Origin: Streptomyces malaysiense
Lineage (GTDB): Bacteria; Actinomycetota; Actinomycetes; Streptomycetales; Streptomycetaceae
DNA length: 64,000 nt
Assembly (NCBI RefSeq): GCF_000980885.2
Contig: NZ_LBDA02000039.1
Coordinates: forward strand, 184,485 to 248,484
Direction of reading: 5' to 3'
The notes beneath the pieces are model-generated. The model searched no databases and was not told the origin of the DNA. It saw nothing but the letters and a program-made list of their open reading frames with translations. The stretch's first letter is position 1, and the number at the start of each line of letters is the position of its first letter. Made by a program: the position numbers and the translations under genes. Positions 8,535 to 16,381 of the stretch are shown piece after piece.

Positions 8535-9116
8535 ATGACCGAGAACGTGAACGAGACCCTGACCACCTTGACCGAGTCCACGGCCGGACCGACGGCCCGT
8601 TCCGCGGCCGGATCCCCGCCCGCGGACGTCCGTGTCCGTCCCGCCACCGACGACGACCGGGCCGCCGTCGAGCGGCTGTGGCTGATGTTCCGCCACGACA
8701 TGTCCGAGCATCAGGGCGGACTGCCCGCGGCCGACGGCACGTTCCGCAGCGAGCGGCTGGAGGCCGCGTTCGCCGGCGACGGCTGGGCGGCCTACCTGCT
8801 GACCCGCGGGGACCGTCTCGCCGGCTTCGCCTTCGTACGGGGGCTCGACGGGCCGGTGCGCGTGCTGAACAGCTTCTTCGTGGTGCGGGGCGCCCGGCGC
8901 GGGGGAGTCGGGCTGAGGGCCGTACGGGAGGTGCTGCGGCGGCATCCGGGGCGCTGGGAGGTGGCCTTCCAGCGGGACAACGCGGGCGGGGCGGCCTTCT
9001 GGCACCGGGTCGCGCAGGAGGTCGCGCCGGGCGCGTGGAGCCTTGCCGAGCGGGCGGTGCCGGGACGGCCGTCACTGCCCGCGGACCTGTGGCTGAGCTT
9101 CACCGTGAGCGGCTGA
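8535..9116 (+). CDS. GNAT family N-acetyltransferase
   Basis: The 193-residue product is a single-domain GNAT enzyme. After a Thr-rich, probably disordered N-terminus (residues 1-30), the fold begins at VRVRPATDDD. The acetyl-CoA loop is RRGGVG in the FFVVRGARRGGVGLRAV segment (near residues 122-127). The ATG at 8535 is chosen because GGGGAGG is nine bases upstream; an in-frame GTG at 8484 would place the hairpin inside the coding region. Translation may be restrained by that hairpin. Substrate unknown. Confidence 0.78.
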   Translation: MTENVNETLTTLTESTAGPTARSAAGSPPADVRVRPATDDDRAAVERLWLMFRHDMSEHQGGLPAADGTFRSERLEAAFAGDGWAAYLLTRGDRLAGFAFVRGLDGPVRVLNSFFVVRGARRGGVGLRAVREVLRRHPGRWEVAFQRDNAGGAAFWHRVAQEVAPGAWSLAERAVPGRPSLPADLWLSFTVSG

Positions 9117-9150
9117 GCGGGCCCGGAGGAGAAGCGCACGAGGGCGAGGG

Positions 9151-9183
9151 GGAGGGCCGGTCCGCTGGGCGCACCGGCCCTCC
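9151..9183 (+). terminator. Hairpin terminator with pyrimidine-rich tail
   Basis: Arms GGAGGGCCGGT (9151-9161) and ACCGGCCCTCC (9173-9183) are perfect 11-bp complements. It lies 34 bases after the GNAT stop, and the plus strand continues into a long C/T tract, giving a partial U-rich tail. Confidence 0.7.
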
Positions 9184-9271
9184 GTCCTTCTTCCTTCCGT
9201 GTTCTTCTTCTCTTTCTCGTTCTCGACGATCCGCTCCTTCCTCGCGCGTTCTCGTCGTTCTTCCTTCCCCG
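9184..9271. other. Polypyrimidine/polypurine tract between convergent genes
   Basis: About 88 bases are almost all C and T on the plus strand, with repeated CTTC, TTCTT and CTCG units, and are noticeably AT-richer than the surroundings. On the minus strand this is a GA-rich 3' end to the SPW gene transcript. No gene is visible. It might slow RNA polymerase or be a simple-sequence expansion. Confidence 0.6.
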
Positions 9272-9718
9272 CTAGGGCCTGGGCGTGCTCTTCGTGGCCT
9301 TCGCCGATGTCGCGGCACAGACGATTCCGAGGAGGAGGGCCAGTGCGCCGATCACGACGTTGTTGATGATCACACCGGCGTCCGGGGCGCTCCCCACGAT
9401 CCACGGGGCGATGATCATCCATACGCCCAAGGCGCACATCGCCCAGCTGAGGCCGTACATCCGCTCGGGGGCCCTGGTGAATCCCAGCGCCAGCAGCCCG
9501 ATCGCGATACCCATGATCAGGTTGTGGGTCATGAGCGCCGGCTGGCTGGCGGAGTAGTGCACGATCCAGGGCGACGCCGCGCAGTACAGGCCGAGCAGGA
9601 ACACCGGCCCGTCCACGAGCGCCACATCACGACCGCCGAGCATGCGGGCGTAGCGTTCCCGCATTTCGGTGACATCGGGGTGGGTCGACATATCACCCCT
9701 GTGCGAGACGTTGGCCAT
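9272..9718 (-). CDS. SPW repeat membrane protein
   Basis: The 148-residue product belongs to the SPW repeat family, named for the motif seen here as ASPWIVHYS near residue 48 and again, degenerate, as IAPWIVGS near residue 103. Each motif lies in a pair of membrane segments, giving four in all (about 36-55, 67-82, 88-107 and 113-135). The N-terminal HPDVTEMRERYARMLG segment is the usual cytoplasmic start of the family. The ATG at 9718 has GGAG eight bases upstream. Function is unknown; these proteins are common in actinobacterial membranes. Confidence 0.85.
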   Translation of the reverse strand: MANVSHRGDMSTHPDVTEMRERYARMLGGRDVALVDGPVFLLGLYCAASPWIVHYSASQPALMTHNLIMGIAIGLLALGFTRAPERMYGLSWAMCALGVWMIIAPWIVGSAPDAGVIINNVVIGALALLLGIVCAATSAKATKSTPRP

Positions 9719-9922
9719 GACTTTCGTCTCCTTCGAATGCGCAGGCCAGACCGCTTATGGGTGCGGTGTTCAGCGAGCACCGCACTTCCCATTTTGCGCT
9801 TGTTCGCGGTTTATGTGTAGCGGTAGCGAGCTTTGTCATGTATGTGGTGATGCCGAAGGGGTCGGCCGGAGGTGTCGTCGTGGCCGCGGGCGATGCGCCG
9901 GCGGGAGGGAGACGTGGCTTGT

Positions 9923-9940
9923 GACTACCATCGTGTAGAC
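9923..9940. promoter_or_regulatory. Candidate BlaI-type operator
   Basis: GACTACCATCGTGTAGAC contains the dyad CTAC-N6-GTAG, matching the TAC/GTA half-site style of BlaI/MecI operators. It lies 40 bases upstream of the blaI-like start, where it could mediate autoregulation. The arms are short, so the assignment rests largely on position. Confidence 0.45.
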
Positions 9941-9979
9941 GGTCCGCAGACGGACGACGAGGAGGGTGAGGACGTTTCC

Positions 9980-10357
9980 ATGACCGACGGCAAGGACGAA
10001 CGGCGGCCGGCCGGTGGACTAGAGGCGAGCGTCATGGCCGCGCTCTGGGCCGCCGACGGGCCCCTGACCCCCGGTCAGGTCCAGTCCGGCCTGGGCACGG
10101 ACCTGGCGCGTACGACGGTGACGACGATCCTCAGCCGCCTGCACGACAAGGGCGTCGTCGAGCGGCAACGCAGGGGCCGCGGCTTCGTGTACTTCCCCGT
10201 CCGGGAGGTCCAGGACGCCCACGGCCTCACCGCCCGCCGGATGCACACCGAGCTGGACCGGGACAGCGACCGGCAGACCGTGCTCGCCCGCTTCGTCGCC
10301 CAGCTCAACCCGGACGACGAGCGTATCCTGCGGGATCTGCTCGAATCCGACGGCTGA
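9980..10357 (+). CDS. BlaI/MecI/CopY family transcriptional regulator
   Basis: The 125-residue product is a winged-helix repressor of the BlaI/MecI/CopY family. The winged helix (about residues 12-75) reads LEASVMAALWAADGPLTPGQV, TTVTTILSRLHDKGVVERQ and GRGFVYFPV, all typical; the rest is the dimerisation helix region. In the Bla/Mec systems such repressors are cleaved after a membrane M56 peptidase senses a signal, and an M56 gene follows 16 bp downstream. I start at the ATG at 9980, since upstream in-frame codons read as low-complexity sequence. Confidence 0.87.
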   Translation: MTDGKDERRPAGGLEASVMAALWAADGPLTPGQVQSGLGTDLARTTVTTILSRLHDKGVVERQRRGRGFVYFPVREVQDAHGLTARRMHTELDRDSDRQTVLARFVAQLNPDDERILRDLLESDG

Positions 10358-10373
10358 TGAGGGTCCCCGGCCG

Positions 10374-11300
10374 ATGACCGCCCTGCTCCTGCTGCCCCTG
10401 CTGCTGCCCTGCGCCCTGCCGGTGCTGGCCCGGCGGGCCCTCGTCCGGCTGGCCCCGGCCGCCGCGCTGTGGGCCGTCACGGGCTGCGCGGTGGTCCTCG
10501 CCGGCTGCTCGCTGGCCGCGCTCGGCGCCTTCGTGCTGATCGGGCTGCTGAGGCTGCCCCTGTTCGCCGCGTTCGGCGAGTTCATCCACCCGCTGCACAC
10601 CGCCCCGGCCCTGGTCGTGGTGCCGGCCGCCGCCACCTCGGTCGGTGTCCTCGCCGTCTGCTGCTGGACCCTCGTGCGCTCGGTACTGCGCCAGAGCCGG
10701 GCCTTCCGCGTCGCCCGCACCGAGGCCGGGCGCCGGCCCGCCGCCGGTGATCTGTGCGTGGTGGACTCGTCCCGCCCCGACGCCTACGCGCTGCCCGGCC
10801 GTCCGCACCGCATCGTCGTCACCACCGCCATGCTGCGCAGCCTCGACGGGCCCGAGCGAGAGGCGCTGTTCGCGCACGAGCGGGCGCACAACGAGGGCGG
10901 CCACCACTACTTCCTCGCCGCCGCCGAACTCGCCGCGCACTGCCACCCCGCGCTGCGGTCGGTCCGTACGGCCATCCGGCTCGCCGCCGAGCGGGCCGCC
11001 GACGAGGCGGCCGCCGCGCGGGTGGGGGACCGGCGGCTGACCGCGCGGGCCATCGCCCGAGCCGCCCTCGCCGGGCAGACCCCCGGCACCCCGCGGCCCG
11101 ACTTCGCGGCCGCGGCGACCACGGGCCCGGTACCGCAGCGGGTCCAGGCACTCCTGGGTGTGCCCGGCCGGCCCCGCGCGGGCCGGGCCGTCGCAGCGCT
11201 GCTCATCGCGTGCACCGCGCTGTCCGGTGCGGCCTCCGCGGCCGGGCTGGTGGACTTCCACCACCGGGTGGAGGTGGCGCAGGGCGAGACGGCGCCCTGA
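10374..11300 (+). CDS. M56 family membrane metallopeptidase (BlaR1-like without sensor domain)
   Basis: The 308-residue product is an M56-type integral membrane zinc peptidase. Four membrane segments are visible (about 2-20, 32-60, 76-103 and a last one near 275-293). The zinc motif is HERAH at residues 168-172, with the glutamate of ERAAD near 207 as likely third ligand. It forms an operon with the upstream BlaI-like repressor. Compared with BlaR1/MecR1 it lacks the C-terminal penicillin-binding sensor domain; the protein ends about 20 residues after the last membrane segment. How it senses a signal is therefore open. Confidence 0.85.
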   Translation: MTALLLLPLLLPCALPVLARRALVRLAPAAALWAVTGCAVVLAGCSLAALGAFVLIGLLRLPLFAAFGEFIHPLHTAPALVVVPAAATSVGVLAVCCWTLVRSVLRQSRAFRVARTEAGRRPAAGDLCVVDSSRPDAYALPGRPHRIVVTTAMLRSLDGPEREALFAHERAHNEGGHHYFLAAAELAAHCHPALRSVRTAIRLAAERAADEAAAARVGDRRLTARAIARAALAGQTPGTPRPDFAAAATTGPVPQRVQALLGVPGRPRAGRAVAALLIACTALSGAASAAGLVDFHHRVEVAQGETAP

Positions 11301-11351
11301 CGCGGCCGGCCGGGGGCGTGCCGGCGCGAACCCGGCCGACCTGGCGCGAAC

Positions 11352-11385
11352 CCGCCGGGGCGCCCTCTCCCGAACGCCCCGGCGG
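11352..11385 (+). terminator. Hairpin terminator after the M56 gene
   Basis: Arms CCGCCGGGGCG (11352-11362) and CGCCCCGGCGG (11375-11385) are perfect complements, 51 bases past the stop. Just upstream a 12-bp direct repeat GGCGCGAACCCG occurs at 11323 and 11343 (20-bp period), of unknown meaning. Confidence 0.6.
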
Positions 11386-11577
11386 CCCCCGACGCGGCAT
11401 CCGCCCGACGCCCCGGTGACGCGCGCGGACAACTCTCCGGCAACTCCCAGGTCACTCCGCAGCAACGCGCGTAGACAAGCATCCGGTTTTACGTATAACC
11501 TCACCGGCTAACCACCCCCGTCGGCACCGTCGGCCGCCTGATCGACCCCGGTACAACCTGCTGAGGAACGCCCTGTC

Positions 11578-12648
11578 ATGACCGCCCCCCGCATCGACAC
11601 CGACACTCTCCGCCGCCTCCCCAAGGTCGTGCTGCACGACCACCTCGACGGCGGCCTGCGCCCCGCCACCCTCGTGGAGCTGGCCGCCGAGGTCGGGCAC
11701 CAGCTGCCCACCACGGACCCGGACGAGCTGGCCGCCTGGTACGTCGAGGCCGCCAACTCCGGTGACCTGGTGCGCTACATCGCCACCTTCGAGCACACCC
11801 TCGCCGTGATGCAGACCCGCGAGGGCCTGCTGCGCACCGCCGAGGAGTACGTCCTCGACCTCGCCGCCGACGGCGTGGTCTACGGCGAGGTCCGCTACGC
11901 CCCCGAGCTGAACACCCGGGGCGGGCTGAGCCTCCCCGAGGTCGTGGAGAGCGTGCAGGAGGGCCTGGCCGCCGGCATGGCGAAGGCCGCCGCCGCGGGC
12001 ACCCCGGTGCGCGTCGGCACCCTGCTCTGCGGCATGCGGATGTTCGACCGCGTCGCCGAGGCCGCCGACCTGGCCGTCGCCTACCGGGACGCCGGAGTCG
12101 TCGGCTTCGACATCGCCGGCGCCGAGGACGGCTTCCCGCCCGCCGACCACCTGGCCGCCTTCGAGCACCTGCGCCGCGAGAGCGTGCCCTTCACCATCCA
12201 CGCCGGCGAGGCGCACGGCCTGCCGAGCATCCACCAGGCGGTCCAGGTGTGCGGCGCCCAGCGCATCGGGCACGGCGTGCGGCTGACCGAGGACATCGTG
12301 GACGGCAAGCTCGGCCGGCTCGCCTCCTGGGTGCGCGACCGCCGTATCGCCCTGGAGATGTGCCCCACCTCCAACCTCCAGACCGGCTGCGCCACCTCGA
12401 TCGCCGAGCACCCGATCACCGCGATGAAGGACCTCGGCTTCCGGGTCACCCTGAACACCGACAACCGCCTGGTGTCGGGCACCACGATGACCCGGGAGAT
12501 GGCGCTGCTGGTCGAGCAGGCCGGCTGGGGCGTCGAGGACCTGCGGACGGTCACGGTCAACGCGGTCAAGAGCGCGTTCATCCCGTTCGACGAGCGCAAG
12601 GCCCTCATCGAGGACGTGGTCCTGCCCGGCTACGCCGCCGCGCTCTGA
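11578..12648 (+). CDS. add: Adenosine deaminase
   Basis: The 356-residue product is a full-length adenosine deaminase, hydrolysing adenosine and deoxyadenosine to inosine and deoxyinosine in purine salvage. Metal-ligand histidines H20 and H22 lie in LHDHLDGGLRP. HAGEAHG (near 208-214) supplies a further His and the catalytic Glu, RIGHGVRL the next His, and LNTDNR the final Asp pair. Start context is GAGGA followed by 11 bases to ATG. It stands alone, preceded by a 277-bp gap with an AT-rich promoter-like patch near 11487-11500, and its 3' end overlaps the convergent DinB-like gene by 19 bp. Confidence 0.93.
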   Translation: MTAPRIDTDTLRRLPKVVLHDHLDGGLRPATLVELAAEVGHQLPTTDPDELAAWYVEAANSGDLVRYIATFEHTLAVMQTREGLLRTAEEYVLDLAADGVVYGEVRYAPELNTRGGLSLPEVVESVQEGLAAGMAKAAAAGTPVRVGTLLCGMRMFDRVAEAADLAVAYRDAGVVGFDIAGAEDGFPPADHLAAFEHLRRESVPFTIHAGEAHGLPSIHQAVQVCGAQRIGHGVRLTEDIVDGKLGRLASWVRDRRIALEMCPTSNLQTGCATSIAEHPITAMKDLGFRVTLNTDNRLVSGTTMTREMALLVEQAGWGVEDLRTVTVNAVKSAFIPFDERKALIEDVVLPGYAAAL

Positions 12649-13145
12649 ACCAGTCCCTTGAGGTAGGCGGCCTGTCCGACGTGCTGGAGATCGTCGGACA
12701 GGACGCTCACCAGGCGCACGCCGAGCGTGACCGGCGGGTCCCAGCGCTCGTCCACGACTCCTTCGAGGTCCTTGGCGGCCAGTGAGCGCAGCGCGCCCAG
12801 CGTCTGCTCGTGCACCGCGTCGTAGTACCCGGTCAGCAGGCCGGCGTCCGTCACCCGCACCTTCGCGACCTCGGCCGGGGTGTGCCCGTAGCCGGTGTCG
12901 GCGCGCGGCAGATCCAGGCCGAACCGCTCCTCCCAGCCGTCGGAGAGCCACACCTGGTCGAGGCCGAAGGCGTCGGCGACGTGGTCGTCCTGCACCCGCG
13001 TGAGATGCCAGACCAGCCAGGCGACGGTGTTGGCGCCGGGGGCCGGGCGCTGGTGCAACTCGTCCGGTCCGAGGCCGCCGACGGTGTCGTGGACTTCTTC
13101 CCGGATGCGGCCGTAGCCGTCGATGAGGATGTCCTTGGCATGCAT
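12630..13145 (-). CDS. DinB/DUF664 family protein
   Basis: The 171-residue product has the four-helix-bundle look of the DinB/DUF664 superfamily, whose actinobacterial members include mycothiol-dependent enzymes. Candidate metal-binding histidines are in TVAWLVWHLTRVQDDHVAD (near residues 48-60) and DLQHVGQAAYLKGL (near 155-168). The ATG at 13145 (MHAKDIL) is the usual start; a longer form adds five residues. It lies 43 bp downstream of the LysR regulator on the same strand and may be co-transcribed. The last 19 bp overlap the end of add. Substrate unknown. Confidence 0.8.
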   Translation of the reverse strand: MHAKDILIDGYGRIREEVHDTVGGLGPDELHQRPAPGANTVAWLVWHLTRVQDDHVADAFGLDQVWLSDGWEERFGLDLPRADTGYGHTPAEVAKVRVTDAGLLTGYYDAVHEQTLGALRSLAAKDLEGVVDERWDPPVTLGVRLVSVLSDDLQHVGQAAYLKGLVQSAAA

Positions 13146-13188
13146 ACCGTCCACCATCACAGACGGACGGCGTGGTCGCGTCCGGAAT

Positions 13189-14088
13189 TCAGGAAGACCG
13201 GTACGGCGCCAGGCCCTCCGTCTCCAGGAGCGCGACGAGGGCGCGGGCCGCGGGGCTGGTGGAGCGCTCGGGCGGCAGCAGGGCCACCGTCTCGTACGCG
13301 GCCTCGCCCGGCTCCCTGAGCGGCAGCGCGGTCAGCGTGGGCCGCTTGTGCCGGAAGTGCCGGGGGACGACCGCGACGCCCAGGTTCTCGTCCACCAGGT
13401 CCAGCAGTGAGTGCACGTCGTTGACCTCCAGCGCGACGGTGCGCCGCACCCCCGCCGCGGCGAAGGCGGCATCGGTCGCGCGGCGCGGGCCCCAGTCCGG
13501 GTGGAAGTCGACGAACACCTCCCCGGCCAGGTCGGCCGGGCACAGCGGCGCCCCGGGCGCGGCGAACCGGTGCCGGGGATGGCACAGCACGGTCATCGGC
13601 TCACTGGTCAGCGAGACCGAGCGGAGCTGGTCGCCGTCGGCCCGGGTGCGGTACGCGAAGGCGAGGTCGAGGCGCCCCGCCGCGACCTCCTCCGCCAGCG
13701 CGTTCGAGCCCGCCTGGCGCAGCCGGATCTCCACGTCCGGGTGGCGGCCCCGGAACGCCGCCAGCAGCCGGGCCACGTGCACCCCGGCGATGCACTGCTC
13801 GGTGCCCAGCGCCAGCGTGCCGCGCAGCACTCCCTGCACCGCCGCGACCGCCTCGTGCGCCGCGCGCACCTGTGCGAGGACCCGCTCGGCCTCCACCAGC
13901 AGTGCCCGCCCCGCCTCCGTCAGCGTCACCCGTCGCGTGGTGCGCACGAACAGCGGCGCCCGCAGCTCCCGTTCCAGCGCCCGGATGGACGCGGACAGGC
14001 CCGACTGGGAGACCATCAGCCGCTCGGCGGCCCGGGTGAAGTGCTGGTCCTCGGCGACCGCGACGAAGTGCTGGAGATGGCGCAGTTC
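13189..14088 (-). CDS. LysR family transcriptional regulator
   Basis: The 299-residue product is a LysR-type regulator. The winged helix-turn-helix spans residues 1-60 (MELRHLQHFVAVAEDQHFTR, then ERLMVSQSGLSASIRALE), and the effector-binding periplasmic-binding-protein-like domain runs from about 90 to 295. It is divergent from an aldo/keto reductase gene, the classic LysR arrangement, with a perfect 7-bp inverted repeat between them. No Shine-Dalgarno is visible before the ATG at 14088, so the message may be leaderless. The DinB-like gene follows it. The natural inference is that it controls the reductase and itself. Confidence 0.88.
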   Translation of the reverse strand, partial: ELRHLQHFVAVAEDQHFTRAAERLMVSQSGLSASIRALERELRAPLFVRTTRRVTLTEAGRALLVEAERVLAQVRAAHEAVAAVQGVLRGTLALGTEQCIAGVHVARLLAAFRGRHPDVEIRLRQAGSNALAEEVAAGRLDLAFAYRTRADGDQLRSVSLTSEPMTVLCHPRHRFAAPGAPLCPADLAGEVFVDFHPDWGPRRATDAAFAAAGVRRTVALEVNDVHSLLDLVDENLGVAVVPRHFRHKRPTLTALPLREPGEAAYETVALLPPERSTSPAARALVALLETEGLAPYRSS

Positions 14089-14092
14089 CATG

Positions 14093-14115
14093 ATTGAGCA
14101 GCCTAGTCGCTCAAT
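14093..14115. promoter_or_regulatory. LysR-type operator between regulator and reductase
   Basis: ATTGAGC (14093-14099) and GCTCAAT (14109-14115) are perfect inverted repeats separated by nine bases, containing the T-N11-A pattern of LysR sites. It begins five bases upstream of the lysR-like ATG, consistent with autorepression, and is 85 bases from the reductase start. Confidence 0.65.
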
Positions 14116-14199
14116 TCCATTCGATTCTCCCATTGGACCGCCGTATGCGGCCGGGGGAATCCTGGGCCGGAAGATCCGTGCCCACCCCCTGGAGTCGCG

Positions 14200-15192
14200 T
14201 TGTACACCGCATCCCCCGACCGTTACGCCGAGATGCCCTACCGGCGCACCGGACGCAGCGGCCTAAGGCTCCCCGCGCTGTCGCTCGGCCTGTGGCACAA
14301 CTTCGGTCCCGACCGGCCCGTGGAGACCCAGCGCGCCATCCTGCGCCGCGCCTTCGACCTCGGCGTCACCCATTTCGACCTGGCCAACAACTACGGCCCG
14401 CCGCCCGGCGCCGCCGAATCCGCGCTCGGCGCCGCCCTCGCCGCGGACCTCGCGCCGTACCGCGACGAGCTGGTCATCTCCACCAAGGCCGGCTACCTCA
14501 TGTGGCCCGGCCCGTACGGTGAATGGGGCTCGCGCAAGTACCTGCTCGCCTCGCTCGACCAGAGCCTGCGGCGGATGGGGCTCGACCACGTCGACATCTT
14601 CTACTCCCACCGCCCCGACCCGGACACTCCGCTGGAGGAGACGATGGGCGCCCTGCACACGGCGGTCCAGCAGGGCAAGGCGCTCTACGTCGGCATCTCC
14701 AACTACTCGGCCGATCAGACCCGCGAGGCCGCCCGCGTTCTCGCCGGCCTCGGCACCCCGCTCCTCGTCCACCAGCCGCGCTACTCGATGCTCGACCGGC
14801 GCCCCGAGGACGAGGGCGTGCTCGACGCCCTGGACGAACTGGGGGTCGGCTCCGTCGTCTACTCCCCGCTGGAGCAGGGGCTGCTCACCGGCCGCTACCT
14901 GAAGGGCGTCCCGGAGGGCTCCCGCGCCGCCGGCGACAGCCCCTTCCTCAAGCCCGAAGCGGTCACCGAGGACCTCGTCGGACGGCTGCGCGCGCTCCAG
15001 GAGATCGCCGTCTCACGCGGCCAGAGCCTCGCCCAGCTGGCCCTCGCCTGGGTGCTGCGCGGCGGCAGGGTCACCTCCGCGCTGGTCGGCGCGAGCAGCG
15101 CCCGCCAGCTGGAGGACAGCGTCGGCGCCCTGCGCGGCCTGGACTTCGACCCGGAGGAGCTGAAGCGGATCGACGCGATCGTACGGCCGTGA
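14200..15192 (+). CDS. Aldo/keto reductase (YghZ-like)
   Basis: The 330-residue product is an NADPH-dependent aldo/keto reductase of the YghZ / L-glyceraldehyde-3-phosphate reductase branch. The catalytic tetrad is visible: D60 and Y65 in THFDLANNYGPPPG, K96 in VISTKAGYL, and the His in DIFYSHRPDPDTPLEE (near 132). The long opening MPYRRTGRSGLRLPALSLGLW is typical of the branch. The start is a TTG at 14200 with GGAG five bases upstream. The divergent LysR regulator likely controls it. Physiological substrate is uncertain. Confidence 0.88.
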   Translation: MYTASPDRYAEMPYRRTGRSGLRLPALSLGLWHNFGPDRPVETQRAILRRAFDLGVTHFDLANNYGPPPGAAESALGAALAADLAPYRDELVISTKAGYLMWPGPYGEWGSRKYLLASLDQSLRRMGLDHVDIFYSHRPDPDTPLEETMGALHTAVQQGKALYVGISNYSADQTREAARVLAGLGTPLLVHQPRYSMLDRRPEDEGVLDALDELGVGSVVYSPLEQGLLTGRYLKGVPEGSRAAGDSPFLKPEAVTEDLVGRLRALQEIAVSRGQSLAQLALAWVLRGGRVTSALVGASSARQLEDSVGALRGLDFDPEELKRIDAIVRP

Positions 15193-15218
15193 CACCGCAC
15201 CACGGCGCCGGCCCCCGC

Positions 15219-15266
15219 ACGCGGCCCGGCTTCCTCCCCGTCCGGGGCGGGGAAGCCGGGCCGCGT
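15219..15266. terminator. Perfect bidirectional hairpin terminator
   Basis: Arms 15219-15234 and 15251-15266 (ACGCGGCCCGGCTTCC and its complement) pair perfectly over 16 bp. It sits between the reductase stop and the convergent SnoaL-like stop (15271), serving both. Confidence 0.85.
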
Positions 15267-15270
15267 GCCG

Positions 15271-15654
15271 TCACGCACCCGCGGGGACCCGGTCCAGGAA
15301 CCCCAGGACCTGGCGGATACGGCCCTCGCCGTCCAGCGTGACGACGTCGAACCCGGCGACCGGCGCCGACCCGTCGGCCTCGTTCACCAGCTCCCAGCCG
15401 AAGCGGGCGGTGTCGTGGTGCCCGTCCACCGTGCCGAGCGGGCGGAAGACGAACCCCGGGAACTGCTCGTGGGCCGCGGCGATCACGGCCGCCACGCCCT
15501 CGTGCCCGCGGACGTCGGCGAGCGGGTCGGTGTAGGAGCCGTCCGCGGCCCAGGCGGCGGCGACCGCCTTGCGCAGCGCCTCCGGCCCGGTGGCGTTCCA
15601 GGCCTCGAAGTAACGCGCGGCGGCACTCTCGTAGCGTTCGGTGTTCACGGACAT
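15271..15654 (-). CDS. SnoaL-like / NTF2-fold protein
   Basis: The 127-residue product has the single-domain NTF2-like alpha-beta cone fold of SnoaL-type proteins. Recognisable elements are ARYFEAWNATGPEAL at the start, YTDPLADVRGHEGVAA in the middle and the terminal GRIRQVLGFLD strand. Members include small-molecule isomerases, cyclases and proteins without known activity; nothing here fixes a reaction. It is a single gene preceded by a 316-bp intergenic region. Confidence 0.78.
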   Translation of the reverse strand: MSVNTERYESAAARYFEAWNATGPEALRKAVAAAWAADGSYTDPLADVRGHEGVAAVIAAAHEQFPGFVFRPLGTVDGHHDTARFGWELVNEADGSAPVAGFDVVTLDGEGRIRQVLGFLDRVPAGA

Positions 15655-15970
15655 CGTGAATCAGCCTCCATCGGAGTCGTCTGTGCTGGTCGGACCCCGG
15701 ATCGGGGTTTCGCCGACCCGGTGGAACCACCATGCCCGAGGGGTGCCCGGTGGGTCGATTACCTCCGGGGTCATGCCCGCACCGCCCGGCGGGACCCCAT
15801 CAATGCGACCAAAAAGGATGGGGAATATGCCAACAGAGTGGCCGGAAAGTCGTGGTGACAGTGTTTCGGCCGTGGCGATACTCGAACATCGAGGGGCACT
15901 TCACCGCACGGAGCCGCACGGAGAGCGAGGTCCGCCCGGCACACCGGACGAGGCGACGGGGGAGTGATAC
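15655..15970. other. Intergenic region, 316 bp
   Basis: No gene is supported. It contains a small hairpin (ACCCCG-GAT-CGGGGT near 15695), an unusual A-rich patch near 15811-15832, a candidate promoter at 15855-15882, and a dyad CTCGA-ACA-TCGAG (15881-15893) that would straddle the start of transcription for the next gene. Confidence 0.5.
15855..15882 (+). promoter_or_regulatory. Candidate vegetative promoter
   Basis: GTGACA (15855-15860) and GATACT (15877-15882) are spaced by 16 bases, near the Streptomyces HrdB-type -35/-10 pattern. Transcription would begin about 80 bases before the GTG at 15971. Confidence 0.35.
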
Positions 15971-16381
15971 GTGCACGACGAATTCCTGTGCCATGTCACG
16001 GCATACGGGGTGTGCGGCGGCCGGCGCATCGGCGTACCGCTCGGCACCTACCGCGCGCCGACCCTGGCACTGGCTCTGTGGTGGCTGCGCGACCGCGCGT
16101 CCTGGATCGCCGAGCGGCTCGACCCCAGTCCGGAGGCCGCCCCCTTTCCGGCGGGGTCGCTGGTGCCGGTCGCGGAGACGGTCGCCGACGTACCCACGCT
16201 GCTGCGCGCCTGGTGCGCGGACGACGGCGGGCAGCAGCGCGTGGCCGAGGAACTGGCGGAGGGGCGGCTGGTGCGGATCGCCGCCAACGACGACACCACC
16301 GAGTACGAACTGCTCGCCGAGTCCGTCGACGCCCTACGGATGCAGCGCACCGTTCCCGCGCTCGTGGTGCCCATCGGCTGA
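15971..16381 (+). CDS. Conserved-looking protein of unknown function
   Basis: The 136-residue product is not one I can assign. It begins MHDEFLCHVTAYG and appears to be a small soluble alpha-beta protein with an acidic C-terminal half. The segment ALALWWLRDRASWIAERLD looks helical and amphipathic, not membrane-spanning. The GTG start has a strong GGGGGAG six bases upstream, and codon bias is typical, so the gene looks real. Its last 48 bp overlap the end of the convergent streptophobe gene. Confidence 0.7.
   Translation: MHDEFLCHVTAYGVCGGRRIGVPLGTYRAPTLALALWWLRDRASWIAERLDPSPEAAPFPAGSLVPVAETVADVPTLLRAWCADDGGQQRVAEELAEGRLVRIAANDDTTEYELLAESVDALRMQRTVPALVVPIG

Noticed and set aside
6948..9005. 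Long minus-strand open frame opposite the APC permease and GNAT genes
   Set aside because: Composition is His/Gly/Glu-rich low complexity and no ribosome binding site fits; the plus strand has recognisable proteins.
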